This document shows positions 15,976-23,310 of a stretch of DNA of 33,046 nucleotides, in pieces. The stretch is from an uncultured Coriobacteriales bacterium (GTDB lineage Bacteria; Actinomycetota; Coriobacteriia; Coriobacteriales; UMGS124): the NCBI GenBank assembly GCA_934654475.1, contig CAKUFZ010000019.1, forward strand, positions 1 to 33,046. The letters run 5' to 3'. The stretch's first letter is position 1. Each line of letters opens with the position of its first letter. Below the pieces are notes generated by a model. That model searched no databases, had not been told where the DNA came from, and saw only the letters and a program-made list of their open reading frames with translations. The translations under genes were made by a program, and so were the position numbers.

Positions 15976-17403
15976 CTACGCAATAGAAGCGGCTGCCTTC
16001 TGGCCGGCGTTGATACCCATCACCGTAATGTCGCACACAGCGTTGCCGCCGATACGGTTGGAGCCGTGGATGCCGCCCGTGACCTCACCGGCAGCGAACA
16101 GGCCGGCGATCTTGTTGCCCTCGATGGTCAGGGCCTGGGAGTCACCGTCAACGTAGATGCCGCCCATGCAGTGGTGGATGCCGGGGTAGACGGCGATGGC
16201 GTAGAAGGGAGCGGTCTCGAGCTTGGAGACGAAGCCCGTGGTGCGGCCGAAGGGGTCCTCGGCGCCGTCGACGGACTGGTTGTAGGTGTCGATGGTAGCC
16301 TGGAGCTCATCAGCCGGGATGCCGAGCGTGTCGGCCAGGCCAGCCAGGTCATCGGCCTTGACGCTCATTTCCTTGTTCTCGTACTTGGCGCAGGCCTTGT
16401 TGTTGTCGTACACGGTCTGGTCGTACACAACCCAAACCTTGCCGTCAGGCTGGGCCATCTCGGCGGAGGACACGACGTCGCGAGTGCCCATCTCGTTGGT
16501 GAAGCGGTCGCCGGCGTTGTTGACCAGGATGCCGCCACCGCCGCGGACGCCCTCGGCGACGAGCGAGCCGTCGGCGAACACGGTGGGGTGAATCTGAATC
16601 TGGCTCATCTGGATGAGGTTGGCGCCAGCGTGCTGGGCCATGACCATGCCGTCGCCCGTGATGGAGGCGGCGTTGGTGGAAACGAAGGTCTCCAGGTCGG
16701 GACGGTACATCTTGACCATGTCCTTGTTGGAGCCGAAGCCGCCGGAGGTCAAAATGACAGCCTTGGCGTTGTACTGCGTGCCGTCCTCGCACACGACGCC
16801 CGTCACAGCGCCGGACTCGTCGACGACGAGCTCGGTGGCACGGCAGTTGTAAACGACCTCGATGCCGGCGTCGCTCACGGCCTGGGCGAGGGCGGGAACG
16901 TAGGAGGCGCCCACAGCGGAGCCGTCGGTGGGACGGTGGCAGCGCTGCACGCTCATGCCGCCGGTGGTGGTGATGTTGTCGAGAACCAGGCCGTGCTCGG
17001 CGAGCCAATCGATGGCAGCAGCGGAGCCCTCGCACATCTGGGTCACAAGTTCGACATTGTTCCAGTTGTGGCCACCGGCGATGGTCTCCTGAATGAACAG
17101 GTCGGTGGAGTCCTCGATGCCCTGCTCCTTCTGATAGGTGGTCTCAGAGGCGTTCATGCCGGAGGAAGCAAAGATGGTGTTACCGCCCTCCATGGCGTTC
17201 TTCTCGAGGATGACGATCTTCTCGACGCCGGCCTCGCTGGCGGCCAGAGCGGCGCACATGCCGGCGCCGCCCATGCCAACGACGACGATGTCGTAGTCGC
17301 CACCGGCCGGGGCCTCCTCAGCAAAGGCAGCAGCGGTAGGCACGAGTGCGGTTGCAGCGGCAGCGGCCAGGAAGCTGCGACGATTCATCGTGATTTGAGC
17401 CAT
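15976..17403 (-). CDS. Tat-exported flavocytochrome c-type fumarate/urocanate reductase-like flavoprotein
   Basis: The gene encodes 475 residues from ATG 17403 (GGAGG lies 10 nt upstream), with Tat motif NRRSFLAAAA and FAD motif DIVVVGMGGAGMCAA. Most canonical active-site positions are present: His272 (QIHPT), Glu284 and Arg287 (VAEGVRG), Arg300 (GDRFTNE), His410/His411 (GIHHCMGG) and Arg450 (HGSNRIGGN). By recall of the Shewanella enzyme, the Thr and Met that hold the substrate carboxylate are Ala283 and Leu281 here, so the acceptor may be a different unsaturated acid. There is no FMN or heme domain, so a separate electron donor is needed. The membrane LuxR gene at 17679 is divergent and probably controls it. 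Confidence 0.88.
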   Translation of the reverse strand: MAQITMNRRSFLAAAAATALVPTAAAFAEEAPAGGDYDIVVVGMGGAGMCAALAASEAGVEKIVILEKNAMEGGNTIFASSGMNASETTYQKEQGIEDSTDLFIQETIAGGHNWNNVELVTQMCEGSAAAIDWLAEHGLVLDNITTTGGMSVQRCHRPTDGSAVGASYVPALAQAVSDAGIEVVYNCRATELVVDESGAVTGVVCEDGTQYNAKAVILTSGGFGSNKDMVKMYRPDLETFVSTNAASITGDGMVMAQHAGANLIQMSQIQIHPTVFADGSLVAEGVRGGGGILVNNAGDRFTNEMGTRDVVSSAEMAQPDGKVWVVYDQTVYDNNKACAKYENKEMSVKADDLAGLADTLGIPADELQATIDTYNQSVDGAEDPFGRTTGFVSKLETAPFYAIAVYPGIHHCMGGIYVDGDSQALTIEGNKIAGLFAAGEVTGGIHGSNRIGGNAVCDITVMGINAGQKAAASIA

Positions 17404-17588
17404 GATACCTATACCTCCATGTTCAGTGGACGCACGCCAGTTCCCCACTGGCGTCTTGAGTAAAGCGTGAACTCCCTTTGCGCATGCAAGGCGCGGCGCC
17501 CGCTCATCTGTGGGGCAAGAACCGCATCTCGCAAGACTCCGGGGTTTCGCTTAACGGCATAAATGTGCTCCCAAACGGCTCGCCTGTC

Positions 17589-17607
17589 TTCACATACTTT
17601 GTGTGAA
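17589..17607 (+). promoter_or_regulatory. Inverted repeat in the reductase/LuxR divergent spacer
   Basis: TTCACATACTTTGTGTGAA is an inverted repeat (TTCACA, 7-nt spacer, TGTGAA) in the 275-nt spacer between the reductase start (17403) and the LuxR start (17679). It has the size of a dimeric regulator site. A TAGAAT that may serve as a -10 follows at 17634. The LuxR start lacks a clear ribosome-binding site. Confidence 0.4.
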
Positions 17608-17678
17608 AGGGCATGTACCAGCGCAAATATGAGTAGAATACTTTTAGGCCCGCGCACACGCGCCATTCAACTACCACC

Positions 17679-18962
17679 ATGGGGGCAACGCCTTTGAAGC
17701 AGCGTGCATTGATTGTCATCGGCATGGCGTTCTTCTGGCCCTTCATCAAGGGACCCAACCTTGCGCACTTTTTCAGCAAGGCGACCCAGAGCCCTCTCGC
17801 CGCCTTCCTTGCCGTCGCGATGTGCGGCGCCTTTTTGTGCCTGGCATGCGCATGGATGCGCACGACGGTGCGCCTGATGTCGAGCGAACGTCTGGCTACC
17901 CACAAACCATTGCCCGTCTCAACCCTGGCCACGGTCTTGCTGGGCTATCTCCTGAGCTTTGTGGTCGAGCTTCCGGTGGACTTGCTTCACGGCGAAATCG
18001 TGAAGCTGCTCATCCTGCTCATGCCCATTGTAAGCGGAGCGGCGGCATGGGGCGCCGAGCGCATAAGCCCCCTGCCCGATATCGCGCCCGCCCCGGCGGG
18101 CGAGGGAGAGCGCGCGAGCGGTCCTTCCCTGCAGCCCATGTGGCTGCTCGCGGGCATCGCGGCGCTCGCGTATGCCACCTCGGGCGTGCTGCTAGGCATG
18201 TACAGCACCGCGCCCGTCCCAGGCAACCTCCTCTCGGCGGGCCTGGCCGTGCCGTTTGTGCTCTGCGCGATGCTTCCCAAAGGTCGTTCGACGTTCTCGG
18301 CCCTGCTGTGGGGCCTGTGCCTGGTGCCGCTCATCATGAGCGCCCTTTTTGTCATCGTGCCCACGGGCGACATTTTCACTGCGGGGCTCAACCTTATCAC
18401 CGCAAGCCGACGCGGGGTATTCGTCCTGCTCTGGCCCCTGCTTGCCGAGTGCGCCCTGGCAAGCAGGTCCCCCATGCGCACCGCGCTGTGGGGAGCCGGC
18501 GGGTATGTCGGCGTGTACCTGGCGGTTCGCGCCCTCATCGCCGGTTTGCGCGCAGTGGGCATCGAGGCAACCTTGAGCGCCGATGCCCTGCGCGTGGCGA
18601 CCCTCGTGGTGGCACTCGTCATCGTGGCGTGCTCCCTTTCCATCATCACCGTTGCGGCGAGGACGCATGGCAGCGAGAACGCCAGCCCGACACAGGTCCC
18701 CGTGACGACCGAGGCCCCCACCGAGCGCGACCTGCGCCATGACGCCTGCCAGGCGATTGCCGCGCAAGCGACCCTCACCGAGATGGAGACCCTCGTGCTC
18801 GAGTTCGTCTCCATGGGCTACACCGTGGCCCGCATCGCTCAGGAACGCGGCGTCACCGAGAACACCGTGCGCACCCACACCAAGGGCCTCTACCGCAAAC
18901 TCGACGTCCACTCAAAGCAGGAGATCATCGAGCTCGTAGAGGCAAGGATGGCCAAAATCTAG
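17679..18962 (+). CDS. Membrane-embedded LuxR-type transcriptional regulator
   Basis: The 427-residue protein has the same architecture as the regulator at 7382: hydrophobic segments through about residue 330, then a LuxR/GerE helix-turn-helix (LTEMETLVLEFVSMGYTVARI, GVTENTVRTHTKGLYRKLDV, SKQEIIELV). ATG 17679 is the first usable start in frame. It lies divergent from the reductase at 17403, so the pair forms a second reductase/regulator unit. The last 86 coding bases before its final codons are present again, 83 of 86 identical, at 20628-20713 beyond the hipBA module. Confidence 0.85.
   Translation: MGATPLKQRALIVIGMAFFWPFIKGPNLAHFFSKATQSPLAAFLAVAMCGAFLCLACAWMRTTVRLMSSERLATHKPLPVSTLATVLLGYLLSFVVELPVDLLHGEIVKLLILLMPIVSGAAAWGAERISPLPDIAPAPAGEGERASGPSLQPMWLLAGIAALAYATSGVLLGMYSTAPVPGNLLSAGLAVPFVLCAMLPKGRSTFSALLWGLCLVPLIMSALFVIVPTGDIFTAGLNLITASRRGVFVLLWPLLAECALASRSPMRTALWGAGGYVGVYLAVRALIAGLRAVGIEATLSADALRVATLVVALVIVACSLSIITVAARTHGSENASPTQVPVTTEAPTERDLRHDACQAIAAQATLTEMETLVLEFVSMGYTVARIAQERGVTENTVRTHTKGLYRKLDVHSKQEIIELVEARMAKI
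18871..18956 (+). repeat. 86-bp direct repeat, copy A (luxR 3' end)
   Basis: These bases, which encode RTHTKGLYRKLDVHSKQEII and on to the penultimate codons of the regulator, are repeated at 20628-20713 with three substitutions. Similarity stops at GGCCAAA on the right and at the GCACCC start on the left. hipA and hipB lie between the copies. Confidence 0.9.
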
Positions 18963-18992
18963 AGACCGCAACAGAGAATAGCCCACACGCGA

Positions 18993-20246
18993 CTAATGCT
19001 TCACAAGAGATACCAGGCCATTCATGCATCGAGCGGCACACTTAGCTTCTATTTCCCTGTCCGTCGGCATGGTTTTCAATCCCTCGCGAATGCGCTGCAA
19101 CACATCGTCAACACGACGAAGGACACCTCTCGGGGCCATGCCAACCTGCCTCGCCAAGTCCTCGAATGATTGGCGCGAAACGTCATCCAAGCGTTTCGCT
19201 TGACCCACCCGCATGCCAAGCGTTTGGGTCAAGTCTTCATAAACAGCAGTTGATACGAGGTCATATGCCGGGGCAAGCCGCAGGTGTCTCCAATCAGAAG
19301 AACGCAACAGCGAGTAATTCTTAAGATGCGCGTCGCAATTGCCGATGACAACGTCAAATGCAACGAGATCAATGAGCAGATTGCGATCTTCAAGAGGGTT
19401 CGACGACCATTGCTCAAGCACCTTAAACATTGTCGCAAGATGCTGCTCGCCTCGCTCTTCGTACTTCTCGCGCCCCAAAAGTCCAAGCGCCTGGCAGAAG
19501 TCTTCTTGATGGAGCCGACGAGGAACAGGCAGGCCCTGTATCCGATGACTACCCTCATCCACAACGCGGTCATAGCGCTTGACCGCGAGTAACCCAGGGT
19601 GCCCCACCATACAGCTGGCCTCAGCAACGGGAATACCCGATGCCTTCGCGAGGCTCATGCACCACAGCTCGTTTTGAACAAGCTCGTCGAAGACAGGATT
19701 CGTGGGCTTCACAACATGAGTTGATGGAGCAAGCCCACGTGGCATATACCATCCACCGGAAGTCTCATCAAGATACAAACCGGTCTTCGCTTGCGCACCC
19801 GCCAACGACAGCCGTGAACGACGGGCAAATTTGCCCGCTTGCGCATATCCTCCCTGCTCAAGTGAGGCGAGCTCCTCGTCACTGATAGGCAGGTACATCG
19901 ACTCGGTTGGGTCGTCCTCACTTTCCTCACCAAGAGAAACCGCACCTATGCACTCCCCCGCCAAAGCGGCAAGCAGCTTAAGATAGGAATTCGAGGAGAC
20001 GCCTAGACTACGGGCAATGCTTTTGCGCGCATCCTCCTCAGGCAGCAGGCCCTCAAAATAGGGACGCATTTCTGAGGCCATGTATACCTTGTCGCTTGAT
20101 GGCAGTGACAGCGAGATTCCAACACCACCCATAGCTTCAAGCCAATCACGTGAATAGGAGAACTGCTCTCCTGTTCCCGGGAGCGTTCTGATTTCCCCCA
20201 CGCTTCGAAAAGCGCCTGAAACCTCTGCCCTGACCTCGATATTCAT
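18993..20246 (-). CDS. hipA: HipA-family serine/threonine kinase toxin
   Basis: The 417-residue toxin kinase has the HipA layout: N-terminal couple_hipA region, the activation-loop signature SLAGAQAK (147-154) with the probable autophosphorylated Ser147, ATP-binding Lys180 (HVVKP), catalytic GNCDAHLKN (Asp305) and metal-binding AYDL (Asp329). In E. coli the kinase phosphorylates glutamyl-tRNA synthetase and induces dormancy; the target here is assumed by family. All key residues are intact, so it is probably active. Its ATG overlaps the hipB stop by 4 nt. Its base composition is visibly less GC-rich than the flanking metabolic genes, which suggests transfer. Confidence 0.93.
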   Translation of the reverse strand: MNIEVRAEVSGAFRSVGEIRTLPGTGEQFSYSRDWLEAMGGVGISLSLPSSDKVYMASEMRPYFEGLLPEEDARKSIARSLGVSSNSYLKLLAALAGECIGAVSLGEESEDDPTESMYLPISDEELASLEQGGYAQAGKFARRSRLSLAGAQAKTGLYLDETSGGWYMPRGLAPSTHVVKPTNPVFDELVQNELWCMSLAKASGIPVAEASCMVGHPGLLAVKRYDRVVDEGSHRIQGLPVPRRLHQEDFCQALGLLGREKYEERGEQHLATMFKVLEQWSSNPLEDRNLLIDLVAFDVVIGNCDAHLKNYSLLRSSDWRHLRLAPAYDLVSTAVYEDLTQTLGMRVGQAKRLDDVSRQSFEDLARQVGMAPRGVLRRVDDVLQRIREGLKTMPTDREIEAKCAARCMNGLVSLVKH

Positions 20247-20485
20247 TGCCAGCGGCCCCTTTCGCTCACGAGCAAATCAAGACCAAGTATGTTGACGATA
20301 CGCAACGCAATTCCCAGTTCGGCCGTTTCCTTGCCGCGCTCGAGGTTGGAGAGATACATGATCGAGCACCCGCAGGCATCGGCAAGCTCTTGCTGCGTCA
20401 GGCCCAATCGTTTGCGCTGCAGACGTATCACCGAACCAAGGTCAGCGGCGTCCTTAACGCGTTGTGGCTGTTGAAAACCAGACAT
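20243..20485 (-). CDS. hipB: HipB-type antitoxin (XRE helix-turn-helix)
   Basis: An 80-residue protein from ATG 20485 (GTG 20494 would add three residues). It is an XRE-type helix-turn-helix: LGSVIRLQRKRLGLTQQELA, then ACGCSIMYLSNLERGKETAE. It precedes hipA with a 4-nt overlap, the standard antitoxin-toxin order. It should neutralise HipA and repress the operon by binding the palindromes directly upstream. Confidence 0.92.
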   Translation of the reverse strand: MSGFQQPQRVKDAADLGSVIRLQRKRLGLTQQELADACGCSIMYLSNLERGKETAELGIALRIVNILGLDLLVSERGRWQ

Positions 20486-20487
20486 AG

Positions 20488-20544
20488 TTATCACGTCCGT
20501 TATAAAATGAGTTATCTAAAACCATTTTATAACGGACGTGATAA
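20488..20544 (-). promoter_or_regulatory. Operator of the hipBA operon with 22-bp inverted repeat
   Basis: A perfect 22-bp inverted repeat (20488-20509 and 20523-20544) flanks a 13-nt spacer immediately upstream of hipB. Each arm itself contains the near-palindrome TTATCACGTCCGTTATAA, so two HipB dimers could bind. A further half site TTATCACG lies at 20566-20573. TATAAAAT within the upstream arm could be the -10 box, so binding would block transcription. Confidence 0.8.
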
Positions 20545-20592
20545 AAATCCATCTCAAAACAAAAATTATCACGCACATGAGAATTTGCTTAC

Positions 20593-20624
20593 AAAAGGCC
20601 TGGCCCCTCTCGAGGTGCCAGGCC
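20593..20624 (-). terminator. Terminator-like hairpin, copy 1
   Basis: GGCCTGGC and GCCAGGCC pair over 8 bp, with inner CCTC/GAGG (20597-20624). On the reverse strand the hairpin is followed by TTTTG. No reverse-strand gene lies just upstream of it now, so it is orphaned. A near relative sits at 21459-21491 after the YoeB gene. Confidence 0.65.
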
Positions 20625-20627
20625 GAC

Positions 20628-20722
20628 GCACCCACACCAAGGGTCTCTACCGCAAACTTGACGTCCACTCAAAGCAGGAGGTCATCGAGCTCGTAGAGGC
20701 AAGGATGGCCAAAGAAAACTAG
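20628..20722 (+). pseudogene. 3' remnant of a LuxR-type regulator (direct repeat copy B)
   Basis: Bases 20628-20713 repeat the 3' end of the regulator at 17679 (83 of 86 identical) and code for THTKGLYRKLDVHSKQEVIE through MAKEN before stop TAG 20720-20722. Nothing resembling the rest of a LuxR gene lies upstream; the copy joins directly to the hairpin ending at 20624. It cannot make a functional regulator. It marks a duplication or insertion boundary of the hipBA segment. Confidence 0.88.
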
Positions 20723-20881
20723 CTTCGCAGCGCCCCTCCCCCGTTCGTCTTTGCCCATCCCAAGAAGAAGCGCGTCTGGAGGGCATGAACGGAACGTTAT
20801 CTGTGGAACTATCGCCAAAAGGCGGGTATTATATAGCAAGTGTAATCTATTGACTATATGTTGGCTCATTGGAGGAACACA

Positions 20882-21151
20882 ATGGCAACCGCAACATTGA
20901 GCGTTAAGATGGATGCAGACGTCAAACGGGGACTTGAAGACTTCTGCGCCGAAGTCGGCATGAACGTCACCACTGCCATCAATCTATTCGCGCGCGCCGT
21001 AATCCGTGACCAGACTCTTCCGTTTGAAATCACCACCAGGCCCGCAGACCCGTTCTACAGCGCAGCAAACCTCAACCGCCTAACCAATGCCGCAAAACGA
21101 ATGGACGATCACGGCGGAACCGTCCACGACCTTCTGGACGACAATGATTAA
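20882..21151 (+). CDS. RelB/DinJ-family ribbon-helix-helix antitoxin
   Basis: The 89-residue protein starts at ATG 20882 behind GGAGG at 20871-20875. The N-terminus (TATLSVKMDADVKRGLEDF, then GMNVTTAINLFARAV) is a RelB/DinJ ribbon-helix-helix DNA-binding and dimerisation region. The acidic C-terminus (HDLLDDND) would wrap the toxin. The stop overlaps the toxin start by 8 nt. TATTAT at 20827 may be the -10 box. It should repress the operon and neutralise the toxin. Confidence 0.9.
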   Translation: MATATLSVKMDADVKRGLEDFCAEVGMNVTTAINLFARAVIRDQTLPFEITTRPADPFYSAANLNRLTNAAKRMDDHGGTVHDLLDDND

Positions 21152-21410
21152 GGCCTGGGATGACGATGCCTGGGAAGACTATCTCTATTGGCAAGGCCAG
21201 GATAAAAAGACCCTCAAACGGATAAACGCCCTTCTACGTGACATCGATCGCAACGGCATGGCAGAAGGAATCGGCAAGCCAGAACCGCTAAGCGGCAACC
21301 TCTCGGGATGGTGGAGCCGACGGATAGACGACGCCAACCGAATCGTCTATCGCATCCGGGACAACCGAATCGAAATCATCCAGTGCGGTTCTCACTACCG
21401 AGACAAATAA
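21144..21410 (+). CDS. yoeB: Txe/YoeB-family mRNA-cleaving toxin
   Basis: An 88-residue RelE-fold ribonuclease of the YoeB branch (AWDDDAWEDYLYWQGQDKK, KPEPLSGNLSGWWSRRI, SHYRDK). The catalytic set known for E. coli YoeB is present with an offset of one: Glu47, Arg60, Arg66, His84, Tyr85. It would cleave mRNA in the ribosomal A site. YoeB toxins are most often paired with YefM/Phd antitoxins; here the partner is of RelB/DinJ type. Start ATG 21144 lies inside the antitoxin's last codons, which indicates translational coupling. Confidence 0.93.
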   Translation: MIKAWDDDAWEDYLYWQGQDKKTLKRINALLRDIDRNGMAEGIGKPEPLSGNLSGWWSRRIDDANRIVYRIRDNRIEIIQCGSHYRDK

Positions 21411-21458
21411 CAAGGCTGGATTAACCCCAGAAACGTCCCACCCGCTAAACGCCAGATA

Positions 21459-21491
21459 CAAAAAAGCCTGGTACCTCTCGAGGTACCAGGC
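21459..21491 (-). terminator. Intrinsic terminator-like hairpin, copy 2
   Basis: The left arm GCCTGGTACCTC (21466-21477) and right arm GAGGTACCAGGC (21480-21491) are perfectly complementary. On the reverse strand the hairpin is followed by TTTTTT, so it can end the symporter transcript (gene end 21681). It shares about 30 of 37 positions with the hairpin at 20593-20624. Confidence 0.75.
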
Positions 21492-21537
21492 CAACATACT
21501 TTCTTTGCTCATGCCCAGCCTGGGGCCAGCCGAGCGC

Positions 21538-21672
21538 GCGGAGGATTCTCTTCGCAGCGCGCCTCTGCAGTGAATACTGAGAAAGGGGCAAAAGTGCGCG
21601 CAGCGCACCCTTGCCCCGGTTTTTCTCAGTATTCGGTACGAGGATAAGCGCGCGAAGAAGAGAATCCTCCGC
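21538..21672. repeat. 135-nt palindrome 3' of the symporter gene
   Basis: A long interrupted hairpin. GCGGAGGATTCTCTTCG (21538-21554) pairs with CGAAGA..GAATCCTCCGC (to 21672), GCGCGC with GCGCGC, AATACTGAGAAA with TTTCTCAGTATT, GGGGCAA with TTGCCCC, and GTGCGC with GCGCAC at the tip. It ends 8 nt from the symporter stop. It is unrelated in sequence to the ~84-nt elements but has the same rod-like design and position 3' of a gene. Confidence 0.85.
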
Positions 21673-21680
21673 CCCCGCGC

Positions 21681-23138
21681 CTAGGCGAGCCCCAGCCACA
21701 GCGCCACCTTCGGGGCGTACCCCATCACGAAGATGACGATGATGAGCGCGGGGATGCCCCACTTGAGCCAGGGCAGCGACCAGGCAGGGAACTTCAGGCC
21801 CTGGCCGGCGTCAGCCTCGGCGAGGAACTTCTCCCAACCCCAACCCTTGCGCGAGATGCAGAACACGAGGTAGAGCAGGCTGCCCAGCGGCAGCATGTTG
21901 TTGGAAACGATGAAGTCCTCGATGGACTGGATGTCGCCGATGGCGGGAATGCTCACGCCCGACAGCACGTTGTAGCCCAGCGCGCAGGGAAGCGAAAGCA
22001 CCACGACGGTCACAGCCATGCGGACCACGGCGGTCTTGCGGTCGAGGCCCCACTTGTCCATGACGAAGCTGATGAGGTTCTCGAAGACGGCGATGATGGT
22101 GGACAGCGCCGCGAAGCTCATGAACAGGAAGAAGAGCGCGCCCCAAAGCTGGCCCAACGGCATCTGGTTGAAGACGATGGGCAGCGTCACGAAGACGAGC
22201 GAGGGGCCCTCTCCGGGGTTCACGCCAAAGGCAAAGCACGCCGGGAAGATGATGAGGCCGGCCAGCAGCGCCACGCCGGTGTCGAGGCCGCAGATGTGCA
22301 CAGCCTCGCCGGTGAGCGAGCGATCCTTGCCGATGTAGCTGCCGAAGACCTCCATGGCCGAGATGCCCAACGAAAGCGTGAAGAACGCCTGGCCCATGGC
22401 AGCGTACACCGCGTTGCCGAACGTGGCCCACTGCTCGGCGGCCGTCTCGCCGGCAAACAGCTTGCCGAAATCGGGAATCAGGTAGAACTCGATGCCCGCC
22501 TGTGCGCCCGGAAGCGTGAGCGAGCGCACCACGAGCACGACCATGACGAGCAAAAGGCAGGTCATCATGACCTTGGTGATGCGCTCGACGCCCTTCTGCA
22601 GGCCCATGCTGCACACAAGGAAGCCGATGACGCACACCGCGAGCATCCAGCCGATGAGCTCGCCGGGGTTGGCGAGCATGGCGCCGAAGACCTCGGCTGA
22701 GCCCGCCGCGTCAAGCCCGTTGAGCGCGCCGGTGCCCATCTTCACCACGTACGACAGCATCCAGCCGCCCACCGTGGTGTAGAACATCATGAGGATCAGG
22801 CAACCGATGAAGCCCCACCAGCTGAACCAGTGCCAGCGCCGCGATGGCTGCAGCGTGTCGAAGGCCAGAGCGGAGGACTTCTGGCTGGCACGGCCCACCG
22901 CGAACTCCATCACCATGACAGGCAGACCCAGAATCACAAGAAATAGCAGGTAGAGCAAGACAAACGCAGCGCCGCCGTACTGGCCCGTGATGTAGGGGAA
23001 GCGCCAGACGTTGCCCAGACCGATGGCACAGCCCGCGGAGATGAGAATGAAGCCCAGGCGCGACGCGAACCTCTCGCGACCGGCCTTCGCCGCAGCCTGC
23101 TGCACGGCAGGCGAGGCAGTTGTTTCAGTGGCCGTCAT
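21681..23138 (-). CDS. Sodium:neurotransmitter symporter (SLC6/NSS) family transporter
   Basis: The gene encodes 485 residues. ATG 23138 follows GAAAGG and gives the usual NSS N-terminus. The diagnostic AIGLGNVWRFPY (TM1, sodium and substrate site), the unwound TM6 region (AFFTLSLGISAMEVFGSY) and about 11-12 hydrophobic segments are visible. Bacterial members (LeuT, TnaT, MhsT) import amino acids with sodium. The substrate is not readable from the sequence. It is divergent from the ygiQ-type gene. Confidence 0.92.
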   Translation of the reverse strand: MTATETTASPAVQQAAAKAGRERFASRLGFILISAGCAIGLGNVWRFPYITGQYGGAAFVLLYLLFLVILGLPVMVMEFAVGRASQKSSALAFDTLQPSRRWHWFSWWGFIGCLILMMFYTTVGGWMLSYVVKMGTGALNGLDAAGSAEVFGAMLANPGELIGWMLAVCVIGFLVCSMGLQKGVERITKVMMTCLLLVMVVLVVRSLTLPGAQAGIEFYLIPDFGKLFAGETAAEQWATFGNAVYAAMGQAFFTLSLGISAMEVFGSYIGKDRSLTGEAVHICGLDTGVALLAGLIIFPACFAFGVNPGEGPSLVFVTLPIVFNQMPLGQLWGALFFLFMSFAALSTIIAVFENLISFVMDKWGLDRKTAVVRMAVTVVVLSLPCALGYNVLSGVSIPAIGDIQSIEDFIVSNNMLPLGSLLYLVFCISRKGWGWEKFLAEADAGQGLKFPAWSLPWLKWGIPALIIVIFVMGYAPKVALWLGLA

Positions 23139-23310
23139 ATATATGTTGCCTTTCGTAGGGTGCGGGAGCGCAGCGTGCCGCCGCCCCGCGCTTGCTTTTT
23201 TGACTGCGCGATTGTAGCGCAAGCACCTCCCGCAGAGCCCGACGTTGCCGCTGGTATACACTGACAAAGTCAAACAAACGGCCCTGCGGGGCGAATCGGG
23301 AGGGCAAGCC

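Noticed and set aside
20246..20722. 158-codon forward frame upstream of and including the luxR remnant
   Set aside because: Its first part is antisense to hipB and its operator. Only the last ~31 codons have homology, and they are a duplicated luxR 3' end.
20858..20881. Earlier ATG start for the RelB-type antitoxin
   Set aside because: The ribosome-binding site GGAGG lies after that ATG and is correctly spaced for ATG 20882.
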